Assembly (NCBI GenBank): GCA_003229995.1
Contig: QIGJ01000214.1
Span: 1 to 12,213, forward strand
Direction: 5' to 3'
From: Gammaproteobacteria bacterium
Lineage (GTDB): Bacteria; Pseudomonadota; Gammaproteobacteria; SZUA-152
Length of the DNA stretch: 12,213 nucleotides
Each line of letters begins with the position of its first letter. The stretch's first letter is position 1. Below, in pieces: positions 1 through 6,290 of this stretch. The notes below the pieces were generated by a model. That model saw only the letters and a list, made by a program, of their open reading frames with translations. It ran no database searches and was not told the origin of the DNA. A program made the translations under genes and the position numbers.

Positions 1-196
1 GTTGGGCATCGGAGGCACTGCCACCGTTACCGGCTAACAGCAACTTGTTATCCCCACACAACGCATCGACGCAATGCTGTACTACGTCTGCAATACAGAC
101 GAGCATGTCTCCGTCCGCCACTAGGCGTTGTTTAACGTCGATAGAATCCTGCAACAAGGTCTTGATAGTGGTTATTTTTTTCGCAGCGTCGATCAC
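1..196 (-). CDS. gmhA: D-sedoheptulose 7-phosphate isomerase, SIS domain (5' part, cut by window edge)
   Basis: The first 65 codons of a sugar-isomerase (SIS) protein are present; the rest lies left of the window. After an N-terminal helical segment (residues 1-47) comes GDNKLLLAGNGGSASDAQ (48-65), the phosphosugar-binding loop typical of GmhA phosphoheptose isomerases. GmhA converts sedoheptulose 7-phosphate to D-glycero-D-manno-heptose 7-phosphate in the cytoplasm, the first step of ADP-heptose synthesis for LPS core or heptose-containing capsule. The start is the GTG at 196-194: an in-frame TAA lies two codons upstream, and GGGAGA precedes the GTG at suitable spacing. The related DiaA protein (a DnaA regulator) has the same fold, but its loop is usually GNGTSAANAQ, so GmhA fits better. 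The gene is divergent from the ankyrin lipoprotein gene. Confidence 0.85.
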   Translation of the reverse strand, partial: MIDAAKKITTIKTLLQDSIDVKQRLVADGDMLVCIADVVQHCVDALCGDNKLLLAGNGGSASDAQ

Positions 197-235
197 TTGT
201 TATTCTCCCTGCACATTTTTCATGCGTACAGATGT

Positions 236-320
236 GTTGAACCTAAATTAATCAGTTGAACCTACTGCGAGCGTCATAAAGTGCTCTCGCTACGACTCAA
301 CTGATTAATTTAGGTTGAAT
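236..320. repeat. MITE-like inverted-repeat element with possible 5-bp target duplication
   Basis: Two arms, 240-259 and 297-316, are a perfect 20-bp inverted repeat (AACCTAAATTAATCAGTTGA and its complement). Extending each outward by 4 bases gives 24-bp termini with 22 matches. Both ends are directly flanked by GATGT (231-235 and 321-325), which looks like a target-site duplication. The 37-bp centre holds a smaller stem, GCGAG 267-271 with CTCGC 286-290. There is no room for a transposase. It lies between the divergent gmhA-type gene and the ankyrin gene, about 40 bp upstream of the gmhA GTG. A cruciform-forming regulatory site is an alternative. The inverted repeat is certain; the mobile origin is inferred. 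Confidence 0.6.
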
Positions 321-373
321 GATGTCGGACTTGAGTGATCGTAACGGAGAAAAACCATTTTGAGTCCATTTTT

Positions 374-403
374 TTGATCATTTGAACGAATATTCAGCAT
401 ATT
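374..403 (+). promoter_or_regulatory. Weak candidate sigma-70 promoter upstream of the ankyrin/cytochrome pair
   Basis: TTGATC (374-379) and CATATT (398-403) are separated by 18 bp and match the -35 and -10 consensus at four positions each. It sits between the inverted-repeat element and the ankyrin gene on the plus strand. The remainder of the gene-free stretch 321-553 is AT-rich and holds nothing else I can identify. An in-frame ATG at 470 could extend the ankyrin protein, but the signal peptide argues against it. Confidence 0.2.
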
Positions 404-553
404 TGACGTTGTGATTGGGAAAATGATGGATTTTTCATCGTAGATTCATCCTGAATCTGACAGCCTCCTATGCTCACACCAATCAGCTTGGTACACTTTT
501 GCCCCCTGAACATGTCTTTTATTATTGCCCATACAGGATACCTGCCCCTCACC

Positions 554-1117
554 ATGAAAAAACCGGTTCTCTCTACCGCCCTGTGCATACAGCTCCTGTT
601 GCTTATTGTGGCCGGCAGCCTGCTAATTGCCTGTGATGGCAATACTGAGCTGATGAAACACACGCTGAACGGTGATCCTTCTGCGGTTCAAGCCGATCTG
701 GTCAACGGTACACCCGTTGATGAACGTAATAACTTTGGCTGGACAGCGCTCATGCATGCCGCTCGACAAGACCAGACGGCTACCATGGCAGTGCTCATTG
801 ATGCCGGTGCCGACATCAATGCCCAGGACGACGACGGCTGGACACCACTGATGCGTGCCACTACCAAGGGTAATATTGCTGCTGTACAGTTGCTTCTGCA
901 ACGCAAAGCCGACACCGAACTGGCCGATAAAAATAACTGGACACCGCTGCTATGGGCAAGTAATCGTGGCTACGGCGACATACTCGAACTATTAATTGCC
1001 AATGGCGCCAACGTTAATGCGAAAGGCAAAAAAGGGCGCACAGCAATCCACCTTGCACGAAATGAAAAACACAATAACGTTTTGGATATATTACAAAAAG
1101 CCGGTATCAAACAATAA
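554..1117 (+). CDS. Ankyrin-repeat lipoprotein
   Basis: A predicted 187-residue envelope lipoprotein. Residues 1-26 form a type II signal peptide: two lysines, a leucine-rich hydrophobic core, then lipobox Leu-Ile-Ala-Cys with the lipidated Cys at 27. The rest is about five ankyrin repeats: a degenerate one near 31-60, clear ones at about 61-93, 94-126 and 127-159, and a capping repeat to the end. The clear repeats carry GWTALMHAA, GWTPLMRATTKGN and NWTPLLWAS, and AGADINAQD/NGANVNAKG hairpins. Ankyrin repeats bind proteins; the partner is unknown. I chose ATG 554 over the in-frame ATG 470 because it puts the basic n-region and lipobox at the true N-terminus, although its ribosome-binding site is weak (AGGA 535-538, rather far away). 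It probably shares a transcript with the cytochrome 35 bp downstream. It resembles the ankyrin lipoprotein at 2003-2767 in architecture. Confidence 0.87.
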   Translation: MKKPVLSTALCIQLLLLIVAGSLLIACDGNTELMKHTLNGDPSAVQADLVNGTPVDERNNFGWTALMHAARQDQTATMAVLIDAGADINAQDDDGWTPLMRATTKGNIAAVQLLLQRKADTELADKNNWTPLLWASNRGYGDILELLIANGANVNAKGKKGRTAIHLARNEKHNNVLDILQKAGIKQ

Positions 1118-1152
1118 TAACTTATGATTTGAGTAGACGAGGTCACAACACG

Positions 1153-1815
1153 ATGATTCATGGATTGATCATATTAATTTTTGTATCCGGGGTATCGATA
1201 TACCTCACTGCCTGCACACCTGCCTCAAACTCCACCAGTCGTAGCGCCCAATATGTGGTGGAAAGTGGTATCAGCGAAGGCAAGCGCTGGCGCGATAATC
1301 GTCACTTTGCCGTTGAGGTGAAAACCGAGGCATTGGCAACAGACGGTATTCATGATCCCGACAACGATGCCATCCACACCCTGCAAGAACCCGCCGAAGC
1401 ACTCAGCGCCTTCCCGCTGAGCCGCCGGGGTGATGTCGATTGGGTCAAAGCTCTGGATTTGGGGATCATCGAACCACGCGCTGACCTGCTGGAGCAAGGC
1501 CAGATGACGGTGTTGGACATGGATATTATGTTCAAAGACACCGGCCAGATGCCCTGGGTGAAATTTCCCCACACCGCACATACCCAATGGCTAGCCTGTT
1601 CCAATTGCCACCCAGCAATTTTCATTGAGAAAAAAGGTGCCAACAATATCTCCATGGATAGCATTCTCGCCGGCGAGTACTGCGGCCGCTGTCATGACAA
1701 AGTTGCCTTTTCACTCTGGACTTGTGAACGCTGCCACAACGTCCCTCACGAAGGGACGCCCGAGCGTTGGAATGAATCCCTGGGCATACCCCCCAACCCA
1801 ACCACTGCGAACTGA
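1153..1815 (+). CDS. Three-haem c7-type cytochrome c lipoprotein
   Basis: A 220-residue periplasmic or outer-membrane cytochrome. Residues 1-20 are a signal peptide ending in lipobox Leu-Thr-Ala-Cys (Cys 21). After a linker of about 115 residues without recognisable domains, three CXXCH haem motifs follow: CSNCH 149-153, CGRCH 177-181 and CERCH 191-195. His140 and His143 (FPHTAH) and His199 (NVPH) are placed to act as distal axial ligands, so bis-His low-potential haems are likely. This matches the c7-type triheme domain also found repeated in longer multihaem 'nanowire' cytochromes; here a single domain is present. The expected role is electron transfer at the envelope; donor and acceptor cannot be read from the sequence. 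ATG 1153 is chosen because GAGG (1139-1142) lies 10 bp upstream; an in-frame TTG at 1129 would add eight polar residues. It follows the ankyrin gene by 35 bp, suggesting one operon. Confidence 0.9.
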   Translation: MIHGLIILIFVSGVSIYLTACTPASNSTSRSAQYVVESGISEGKRWRDNRHFAVEVKTEALATDGIHDPDNDAIHTLQEPAEALSAFPLSRRGDVDWVKALDLGIIEPRADLLEQGQMTVLDMDIMFKDTGQMPWVKFPHTAHTQWLACSNCHPAIFIEKKGANNISMDSILAGEYCGRCHDKVAFSLWTCERCHNVPHEGTPERWNESLGIPPNPTTAN

Positions 1816-1838
1816 AAGTCCACGGGGGTGGCAAGTCA

Positions 1839-1971
1839 GTGCCTGGGCATCATTATTTTAACAACATTTTCACAGGGTATTTTTCGGCCTTCAAGGCGCT
1901 GCGAAGTGAGCATAGTGAGCTATGTGACGGAAAATAAACAAGAAAATGTTAAAATAATGTTGTTCAGGTAC
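1839..1971. repeat. 133-bp imperfect palindromic element between convergent genes
   Basis: Terminal arms 1839-1862 and 1948-1971 pair at 20 of 24 positions. Pairing continues inward through ATTTTC/GAAAAT, after a 3-base bulge, and a weaker TATTTTTCGG/CGGAAAATA segment. The centre folds into two small hairpins: GCCT-TCA-AGGC (1887-1897) and CATAG-TGAG-CTATG (1911-1924). AGTGAGC occurs twice (1905-1911, 1914-1920). It sits between the cytochrome (plus) and the second ankyrin gene (minus), which converge, so a bidirectional terminator or RNA-stabilising hairpin is plausible. The nested symmetric layout also resembles dispersed intergenic palindromes. No target duplication was found. Confidence 0.65.
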
Positions 1972-2002
1972 TTATTACCGCCAAGGCTGTTTTGACGGTG
2001 TA

Positions 2003-2767
2003 CTAACGCGCCCCTCCAGCTAACAATGCCGCCACTTTGTCACTGCCTTTATCTTTTGCCACACTGAAAGCCGTCTGGCCATCTTCGTCACGCGCCGCTG
2101 GATCAGCACCTTGTGCCAATAACACTTTAGCCACTTCAGGCCGATCAAAGGCCGCAGCCGCCATTAACGGGGTGCGCTGTTTCAATCCACGACCATTGAC
2201 ATCAATACCCGCTTTTACCATAAGACTGACAATATCGGTATGCCCCAGCCCGGCACCCAACATCAGCAATTCTTCGCCATCACGCTTGTCCAGCCTGGAT
2301 GTTATGTCTTGCTGCAAATTGTCCAACAACAATTGTACCGTTTCTAAATGCCCAAAATAAACGGCATTAACCAACGGCGCACCACCGCTATCGTCACGTA
2401 ACTGCACATTAGCACCGCTATCCAACAATAATTTCACCACTTCGTGATGCCCGGCCGTTGCTGCAACGATTAACGCAGTCGTGCCATAATTATCCACCGC
2501 ATTCACATCGGCACCTTGCTCAATCAACCACTGGGCCACCTCATCATGATTTTCAGAAGCGGCAAACATCAAGGCATTTTTACCTTTATTGCTGTGCTCG
2601 TTAACATCAGCTCCACGCTGTGCGGCGGCTTGTACAAATTTCAAATTGCCATCTTTGGCAGCATTCATCATCTCAGAGGTATATTCACGAGAGCAGGCAC
2701 TAAGCAACAACACTACGCTGAATGCCACAACACACAATGCTGCGTGCTTTACCCACCTGTTATTCAT
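2003..2767 (-). CDS. Ankyrin-repeat lipoprotein (second copy type)
   Basis: A 254-residue predicted lipoprotein. Residues 1-24 are a signal peptide with lipobox Leu-Ser-Ala-Cys (Cys 25). About seven ankyrin repeats follow and fill the mature protein, with markers such as GKNALMFAA, GTTALIVAATAGHHEVV, GGAPLVNAVYFGH, QRTPLMAAAAFDRPEV and GQTAFSVAKDKG and several GADVN/GANV turns. One repeat in the middle is interrupted by a charged insert (DITSRLDKRDGEEL). The start is ATG 2767, with AAGG 7 bp upstream; an in-frame ATG at 2806 would put 13 residues ahead of the signal peptide. It lies 70 bp downstream of rho on the same strand and converges with the cytochrome gene. It has the same layout as the lipoprotein at 554-1117, which suggests related but diverged proteins. 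The binding partner is unknown. Confidence 0.88.
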   Translation of the reverse strand: MNNRWVKHAALCVVAFSVVLLLSACSREYTSEMMNAAKDGNLKFVQAAAQRGADVNEHSNKGKNALMFAASENHDEVAQWLIEQGADVNAVDNYGTTALIVAATAGHHEVVKLLLDSGANVQLRDDSGGAPLVNAVYFGHLETVQLLLDNLQQDITSRLDKRDGEELLMLGAGLGHTDIVSLMVKAGIDVNGRGLKQRTPLMAAAAFDRPEVAKVLLAQGADPAARDEDGQTAFSVAKDKGSDKVAALLAGGAR

Positions 2768-2837
2768 ATTTGAGCCTTCAGAAATAAATATTAACCAGAA
2801 ATACAAAACAAACCTGTTGTCATTTTGTCACATCTTC

Positions 2838-4094
2838 TTAACGTTTCATCGACGCATAAAACTCCGTATTCACTTTCGTATCTTTCAGACGATCCAACAA
2901 AAATTCAATGGCTGCCAGCTCATCCATGGGATGCAGCAACTTGCGCAAAATCCAGATTTTCTGCAACTCATCGGGCTTGGTAAGTCGCTCTTCACGACGT
3001 GTGCCGGAACGATTGATGTCAATGGCAGGATAAATACGTTTTTCAGCAATACGCCGGTCCAGATGCACTTCCATGTTACCCGTGCCTTTGAATTCTTCAT
3101 AAATCACATCATCCATGCGCGATCCGGTATCCACCAACGCAGTGGCCAGAATCGTGAGACTGCCACCTTCTTCAATGTTGCGTGCCGCACCAAAAAAACG
3201 CTTGGGACGATGCAGGGCATTAGCATCCACACCACCTGTCAGCACCTTACCGGAAGAAGGAATCACCGTATTGTAAGCACGGGCCAGACGTGTGATCGAA
3301 TCCAGCAAGATGACCACATCTTTTTTGTGTTCCACCAGACGTTTGGCTTTTTCGATCACCATTTCCGCCACTTGCACATGGCGGCTGGCGGGCTCATCGA
3401 AGGTGCTGGATACCACCTCACCACGCACCGAACGCGCCATTTCGGTGACTTCTTCCGGACGCTCATCGATGAGCAACACAATAAGAATACACTCGGGGTG
3501 ATTGGCCGCAATACTTTGGGCAATGTATTGCAACATCATTGTTTTACCTGATTTGGGCGGAGAAACAATCAACCCACGCTGGCCCTTGCCGACCGGTGAG
3601 GCCATGTCAATAACACGCGCCGTTAAATCCTCCGTGCTGCCGTTACCTATTTCCAGGGTCAGGCGTTCATTGGCAAACAATGGCGTAAGATTTTCAAATG
3701 GTACTTTGTTTTTGGCATTTTCCGGCCGGTCAAAATTGATTTCACCCACTTTGAGCAGCGCAAAATACCGTTCACCGTCTTTCGGTGGCCGAATTTTGCC
3801 GGAAATAGTATCACCGGTGCGTAAACTGAAACGTCGGATCTGGCTGGGTGACACATAAATATCATCCGGCCCGGCCAAATACGAGCTGTCTGCCGACCTT
3901 AAAAATCCAAACCCGTCCTGCAATATTTCCAGCACACCGTCACCGTAAATGTCTTCGCCATTTTTGGCGTGTGCTTTGAGCAACGCAAAAATGATGTCTT
4001 GCTTGCGGGCCCGGGCCATGCCTTCCACACCGCTATCTCGGGCAAGTTCGGTAAGTTCAGAGGCAGTTTTCTGTTTCAGTTCAGTCAGGTTCAT
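2838..4094 (-). CDS. rho: Transcription termination factor Rho
   Basis: A 418-residue hexameric RNA helicase/ATPase that ends transcription at rut-containing, untranslated RNAs. It is nearly colinear with E. coli Rho (419 aa), so the residue numbers coincide. The N-terminal RNA-binding domain carries [19 protein letters not shown] with Gly61-Phe62-Gly63-Phe64 of the primary RNA site. Walker A is SPPKSGKT (178-185). [13 protein letters not shown], Walker B in [10 protein letters not shown] (Asp265), the Q-loop region ([12 protein letters not shown]) and the R-loop (DTGSRM) are all present; the R-loop has Arg where E. coli has Lys, a conservative change. The start is set at ATG 4094, giving MNLTEL as in E. 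coli; ATG 4100 would add Met-Pro. Neither has a strong Shine-Dalgarno. It lies downstream of trxA on the same strand behind a long leader, consistent with autoregulated attenuation known in E. coli. Confidence 0.98.
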   Translation of the reverse strand: MNLTELKQKTASELTELARDSGVEGMARARKQDIIFALLKAHAKNGEDIYGDGVLEILQDGFGFLRSADSSYLAGPDDIYVSPSQIRRFSLRTGDTISGKIRPPKDGERYFALLKVGEINFDRPENAKNKVPFENLTPLFANERLTLEIGNGSTEDLTARVIDMASPVGKGQRGLIVSPPKSGKTMMLQYIAQSIAANHPECILIVLLIDERPEEVTEMARSVRGEVVSSTFDEPASRHVQVAEMVIEKAKRLVEHKKDVVILLDSITRLARAYNTVIPSSGKVLTGGVDANALHRPKRFFGAARNIEEGGSLTILATALVDTGSRMDDVIYEEFKGTGNMEVHLDRRIAEKRIYPAIDINRSGTRREERLTKPDELQKIWILRKLLHPMDELAAIEFLLDRLKDTKVNTEFYASMKR

Positions 4095-4142
4095 AGGCAT
4101 AGGATCACTGGAATAGTTTAAGGGATAGAATTTGAGGGACTC

Positions 4143-4190
4143 ACCAGTGCCATGGTCTGGCGTCTGGTATGTTCAGAATTTGAAATTCTG
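4143..4190 (-). repeat. Two adjacent hairpin-forming palindromes in the rho leader
   Basis: ACCAG (4143-4147) pairs with CTGGT (4164-4168), and the inner GCCA with TGGC, around a five-base loop, with small bulges. Immediately next is a perfect 17-base palindrome, CAGAATTTGAAATTCTG (4174-4190), with 8-bp arms. Both would fold in the rho mRNA 50-100 bases before the start codon. Their position suits a leader structure that affects rho expression. No T-run follows on the minus strand, so they do not look like terminators. Confidence 0.5.
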
Positions 4191-4201
4191 TGCAACAAAA
4201 A

Positions 4202-4227
4202 AAAATGGGTAATGAAAATGGGTAATG
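4202..4227. repeat. 13-bp tandem direct repeat, two copies
   Basis: AAAATGGGTAATG occurs twice with no spacer (4202-4214 and 4215-4227), after a run of A residues. In the rho transcript this reads as CATTACCCATTTT twice, a pyrimidine-rich motif lying in the part of the leader that looks most like a Rho loading region. It could also be simple replication slippage. Confidence 0.7.
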
Positions 4228-4483
4228 AAAAGAATGCTCTAAAAAGGAATGATTAAAGGAATTTTGTTTTTTAAGGACTTACCAGGAAATCCATTCGTTT
4301 ACTTGAGTTTAGCTTGTTTTACGCGGAAAGAAGACTGGGGCACGGCGCGAAGCAAACGCTTTGAGACATTGGTTTTGCGCTAAGCTACCACAAAGACCCG
4401 ACGCCGTCCAGCCCTCTGTCTAACACAGACCGGCCACCTTCCATTGAAAGGCAGCCGACAAAACCACGAGTTAGCCCTACAAA

Positions 4484-4810
4484 TCAAACGTTACTGTCAA
4501 TAAATGCCGTCAACTGCGACTTCGATACGGCACCCACCTTAGTCGCTTCCACGTTCCCGCCCTTAAATAACATCAGAGTAGGAATACCACGGATGCCATA
4601 TTTGGGCGGCGTACCGGGATTCTCGTCGATATTCAGTTTGGCGATCTTGATTTTATCTTTGTATTCTTCAGCAATTTCATCAAGAATTGGTGCGATCATT
4701 TTGCAAGGGCCACACCAATCAGCCCAATAATCGACCAATACCGGACCTTCCGCTTTCACAACTTCATCATCAAAAGAATCGTCTGTGAGATAAACGATGT
4801 TTCCACTCAC
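4484..4810 (-). CDS. trxA: Thioredoxin 1
   Basis: A 108-residue cytoplasmic thioredoxin, the same size class as E. coli TrxA. It reduces protein disulfides (ribonucleotide reductase, methionine sulfoxide reductase and others) with electrons from thioredoxin reductase. The active site is Trp32-Cys33-Gly34-Pro35-Cys36 in [15 protein letters not shown]. The buried Asp27 and the cis-proline loop (GIRGIPT) are present, as is [10 protein letters not shown]. The start is a GTG at 4810, decided by a perfect GGAGG (4822-4818) 7 bp upstream. It is divergent from rhlB, with rho downstream on the same strand, the gene order known from enteric bacteria. Confidence 0.97.
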   Translation of the reverse strand: MSGNIVYLTDDSFDDEVVKAEGPVLVDYWADWCGPCKMIAPILDEIAEEYKDKIKIAKLNIDENPGTPPKYGIRGIPTLMLFKGGNVEATKVGAVSKSQLTAFIDSNV

Positions 4811-4983
4811 TGATAGGCCTCCATCAGGAATTTAACCTGTGTCATTGTTATGTGTCATTAGTGTTTACAGTGTGTATCTGACTCACACACCCAGTATTCG
4901 TTACTGCTTGATGGACCATTTCAGCCTAATCGCTCGCATATTTCAAGCACAATATCGCCACATTCCTGTTATTCTTTACGGCT
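4811..4983. promoter_or_regulatory. Divergent trxA-rhlB promoter region
   Basis: These 173 bp must carry the promoters for both genes. TGTGTCATT occurs twice as a direct repeat (4838-4846 and 4851-4859; starts 13 bp apart), close to the trxA start. A small inverted repeat, GTGTGT (4870-4875) with ACACAC (4885-4890), follows. I could not settle on -35/-10 pairs. The repeats could be operator half-sites or chance low-complexity TG/CA sequence. Confidence 0.4.
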
Positions 4984-6273
4984 ATGAGCAATACACACAC
5001 CACAAATACCTCTTTTCGCGAACTGAAACTTGCCGAACCCCTGTTACAAGGCATAGACACTGCGGGCTTTTCCCACTGCACACCGATACAGGCACAAACC
5101 CTCCCACTGACGCTGAATGGACGGGATATTTTAGGTCAGGCACAAACCGGTACCGGTAAAACTGCCGCATTTTTACTCGCCGTGCTACATCGTTTACTCA
5201 CGACACCGATCAATTCCCGACGAAAAAGCAATCAACCACGCGCCATCATCATCGCCCCGACACGCGAACTGGCGGTGCAAATTCACAAAGATGCGCTGTC
5301 TCTGGCCGAGGGTTGCGACATGCAACTGCGTGTTGTTTACGGCGGCTCCGGTTATGAGCAACAACGTAACGACATCGGAAAAGGTGTCGATATTCTCATT
5401 GGCACTCCGGGTCGGCTCATCGATTATTTCAAACAACATGTTTACGACCTCAAAGAAATCCAGGCCATGGTGCTGGACGAGGCCGACCGCATGTTCGACC
5501 TGGGCTTCATCAAAGACATCCGCTACATGCTGCGCCGCATGCCGCCACCCACTGAGCGTCTTAACATGTGCTTCTCCGCGACCCTGCCATTGCGCGTAAC
5601 CGAGCTGGCCTACGAGCACATGAACAACGCCGTCACGGTGAAGATCGAAACCAACAAGATCACCGCCGACAAAGTACAAGAAATCGTTTACGGACCTTCC
5701 AACGACGAAAAAATTCCACTGCTTATCGGTCTACTCCGTCATATAGAGCCGATCCGTACTATTATTTTTGTCAACACCAAACGCGCAGCGGAAAAAATCT
5801 GGGGCTTTTTGGAAAGTAATCACTTCAAATCTGCTCTGCTCTCGGGTGATGTGCCACAGAAAAAACGTCTGCGTCTGCTGGATGCATTCCAGAAAGGTGA
5901 ACTGGCAATCATGGTTGCCACCGACGTGGCAGCCCGCGGACTGCACATCCCCGATGTCAGCCATGTGATCAATTACGATTTACCGCAAGACAGCGAAGAT
6001 TACGTGCATCGTATTGGTCGTACTGCACGCGCGGGAGCCAGCGGCGATGCCATCAGCTTTGCCTGTGAGGACTACGCCTTTTCACTGGCCGATATCCAGG
6101 ATTTCATTGGTTACGAAATCCCGAAAGGCAGAATCAGCAGTGAGTTAATCGCCACTGATTTGGAACCTCCAATACGCATTGAACGAAAATCGCGGCCTCA
6201 CAGCGGGGGGCAACACTCCGGTGGAAAAAGAAATTCTGCCAACCAAAAACATTCGCGTCGCCGCTCAGGCTAA
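4984..6273 (+). CDS. rhlB: ATP-dependent DEAD-box RNA helicase RhlB
   Basis: A 429-residue DEAD-box helicase that unwinds structured RNA and, in enteric bacteria, works in the RNase E degradosome with polynucleotide phosphorylase. All family motifs are seen in order: Q motif GFSHCTPIQAQ (29-39), motif I AQTGTGKT (53-60), Ia PTRELAVQIH, Ib GTPGRLIDY, II DEAD (165-168), III SAT (198-200), IV IIFVNTKR, V ATDVAARGLHIPDV and VI HRIGRTAR (342-349). The C-terminal tail is short, basic and Gly/Ser-rich and ends RRRSG, as in E. coli RhlB (421 aa), which separates it from RhlE, SrmB and DeaD. The start at ATG 4984 gives the MSNTHTT opening, similar to E. coli MSKTHLT; its Shine-Dalgarno is weak. It ends 17 bp from the convergent HDOD gene. 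Confidence 0.97.
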   Translation: MSNTHTTNTSFRELKLAEPLLQGIDTAGFSHCTPIQAQTLPLTLNGRDILGQAQTGTGKTAAFLLAVLHRLLTTPINSRRKSNQPRAIIIAPTRELAVQIHKDALSLAEGCDMQLRVVYGGSGYEQQRNDIGKGVDILIGTPGRLIDYFKQHVYDLKEIQAMVLDEADRMFDLGFIKDIRYMLRRMPPPTERLNMCFSATLPLRVTELAYEHMNNAVTVKIETNKITADKVQEIVYGPSNDEKIPLLIGLLRHIEPIRTIIFVNTKRAAEKIWGFLESNHFKSALLSGDVPQKKRLRLLDAFQKGELAIMVATDVAARGLHIPDVSHVINYDLPQDSEDYVHRIGRTARAGASGDAISFACEDYAFSLADIQDFIGYEIPKGRISSELIATDLEPPIRIERKSRPHSGGQHSGGKRNSANQKHSRRRSG

Positions 6274-6290
6274 CACCGCACAAACCTGCT

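Larger units (their letters stand above)
4095..4483 (-). promoter_or_regulatory. trxA-rho intergenic region / rho leader
   Basis: This gene-free stretch of 389 bp lies between the trxA stop and the rho start, both on the minus strand. Read in the rho direction it has a GC-mixed half next to trxA (4310-4483) and a pyrimidine-rich half (4195-4290) with C residues spaced through T-rich sequence. Then come a 17-base palindrome and a hairpin just before rho. In E. coli the rho leader is the target of Rho-dependent autoregulation, so a rut-like role for the pyrimidine-rich part is reasonable but inferred. I see no strong intrinsic terminator behind trxA and no convincing leader peptide. Confidence 0.45.

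Noticed and set aside
470..553. Upstream extension of the ankyrin lipoprotein from ATG 470
   Set aside because: It would place 28 residues before a textbook lipoprotein signal peptide, so the lipobox would no longer be N-terminal.
2589..3551. 320-codon open frame on the plus strand across rho
   Set aside because: It lies fully antisense to the ankyrin lipoprotein start and rho. Its translation is His/Thr/Phe-rich with no domain pattern, the usual shadow of a conserved gene.
4095..4483. rho leader peptide (RhoL-like) or small RNA gene
   Set aside because: I found no short frame with a convincing start and ribosome-binding site, and no promoter-terminator pair that would define a separate RNA.
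5194..5679. 161-codon open frame antisense to rhlB
   Set aside because: It overlaps the conserved helicase core. The translation is rich in His and Val without any motif; a shadow frame.
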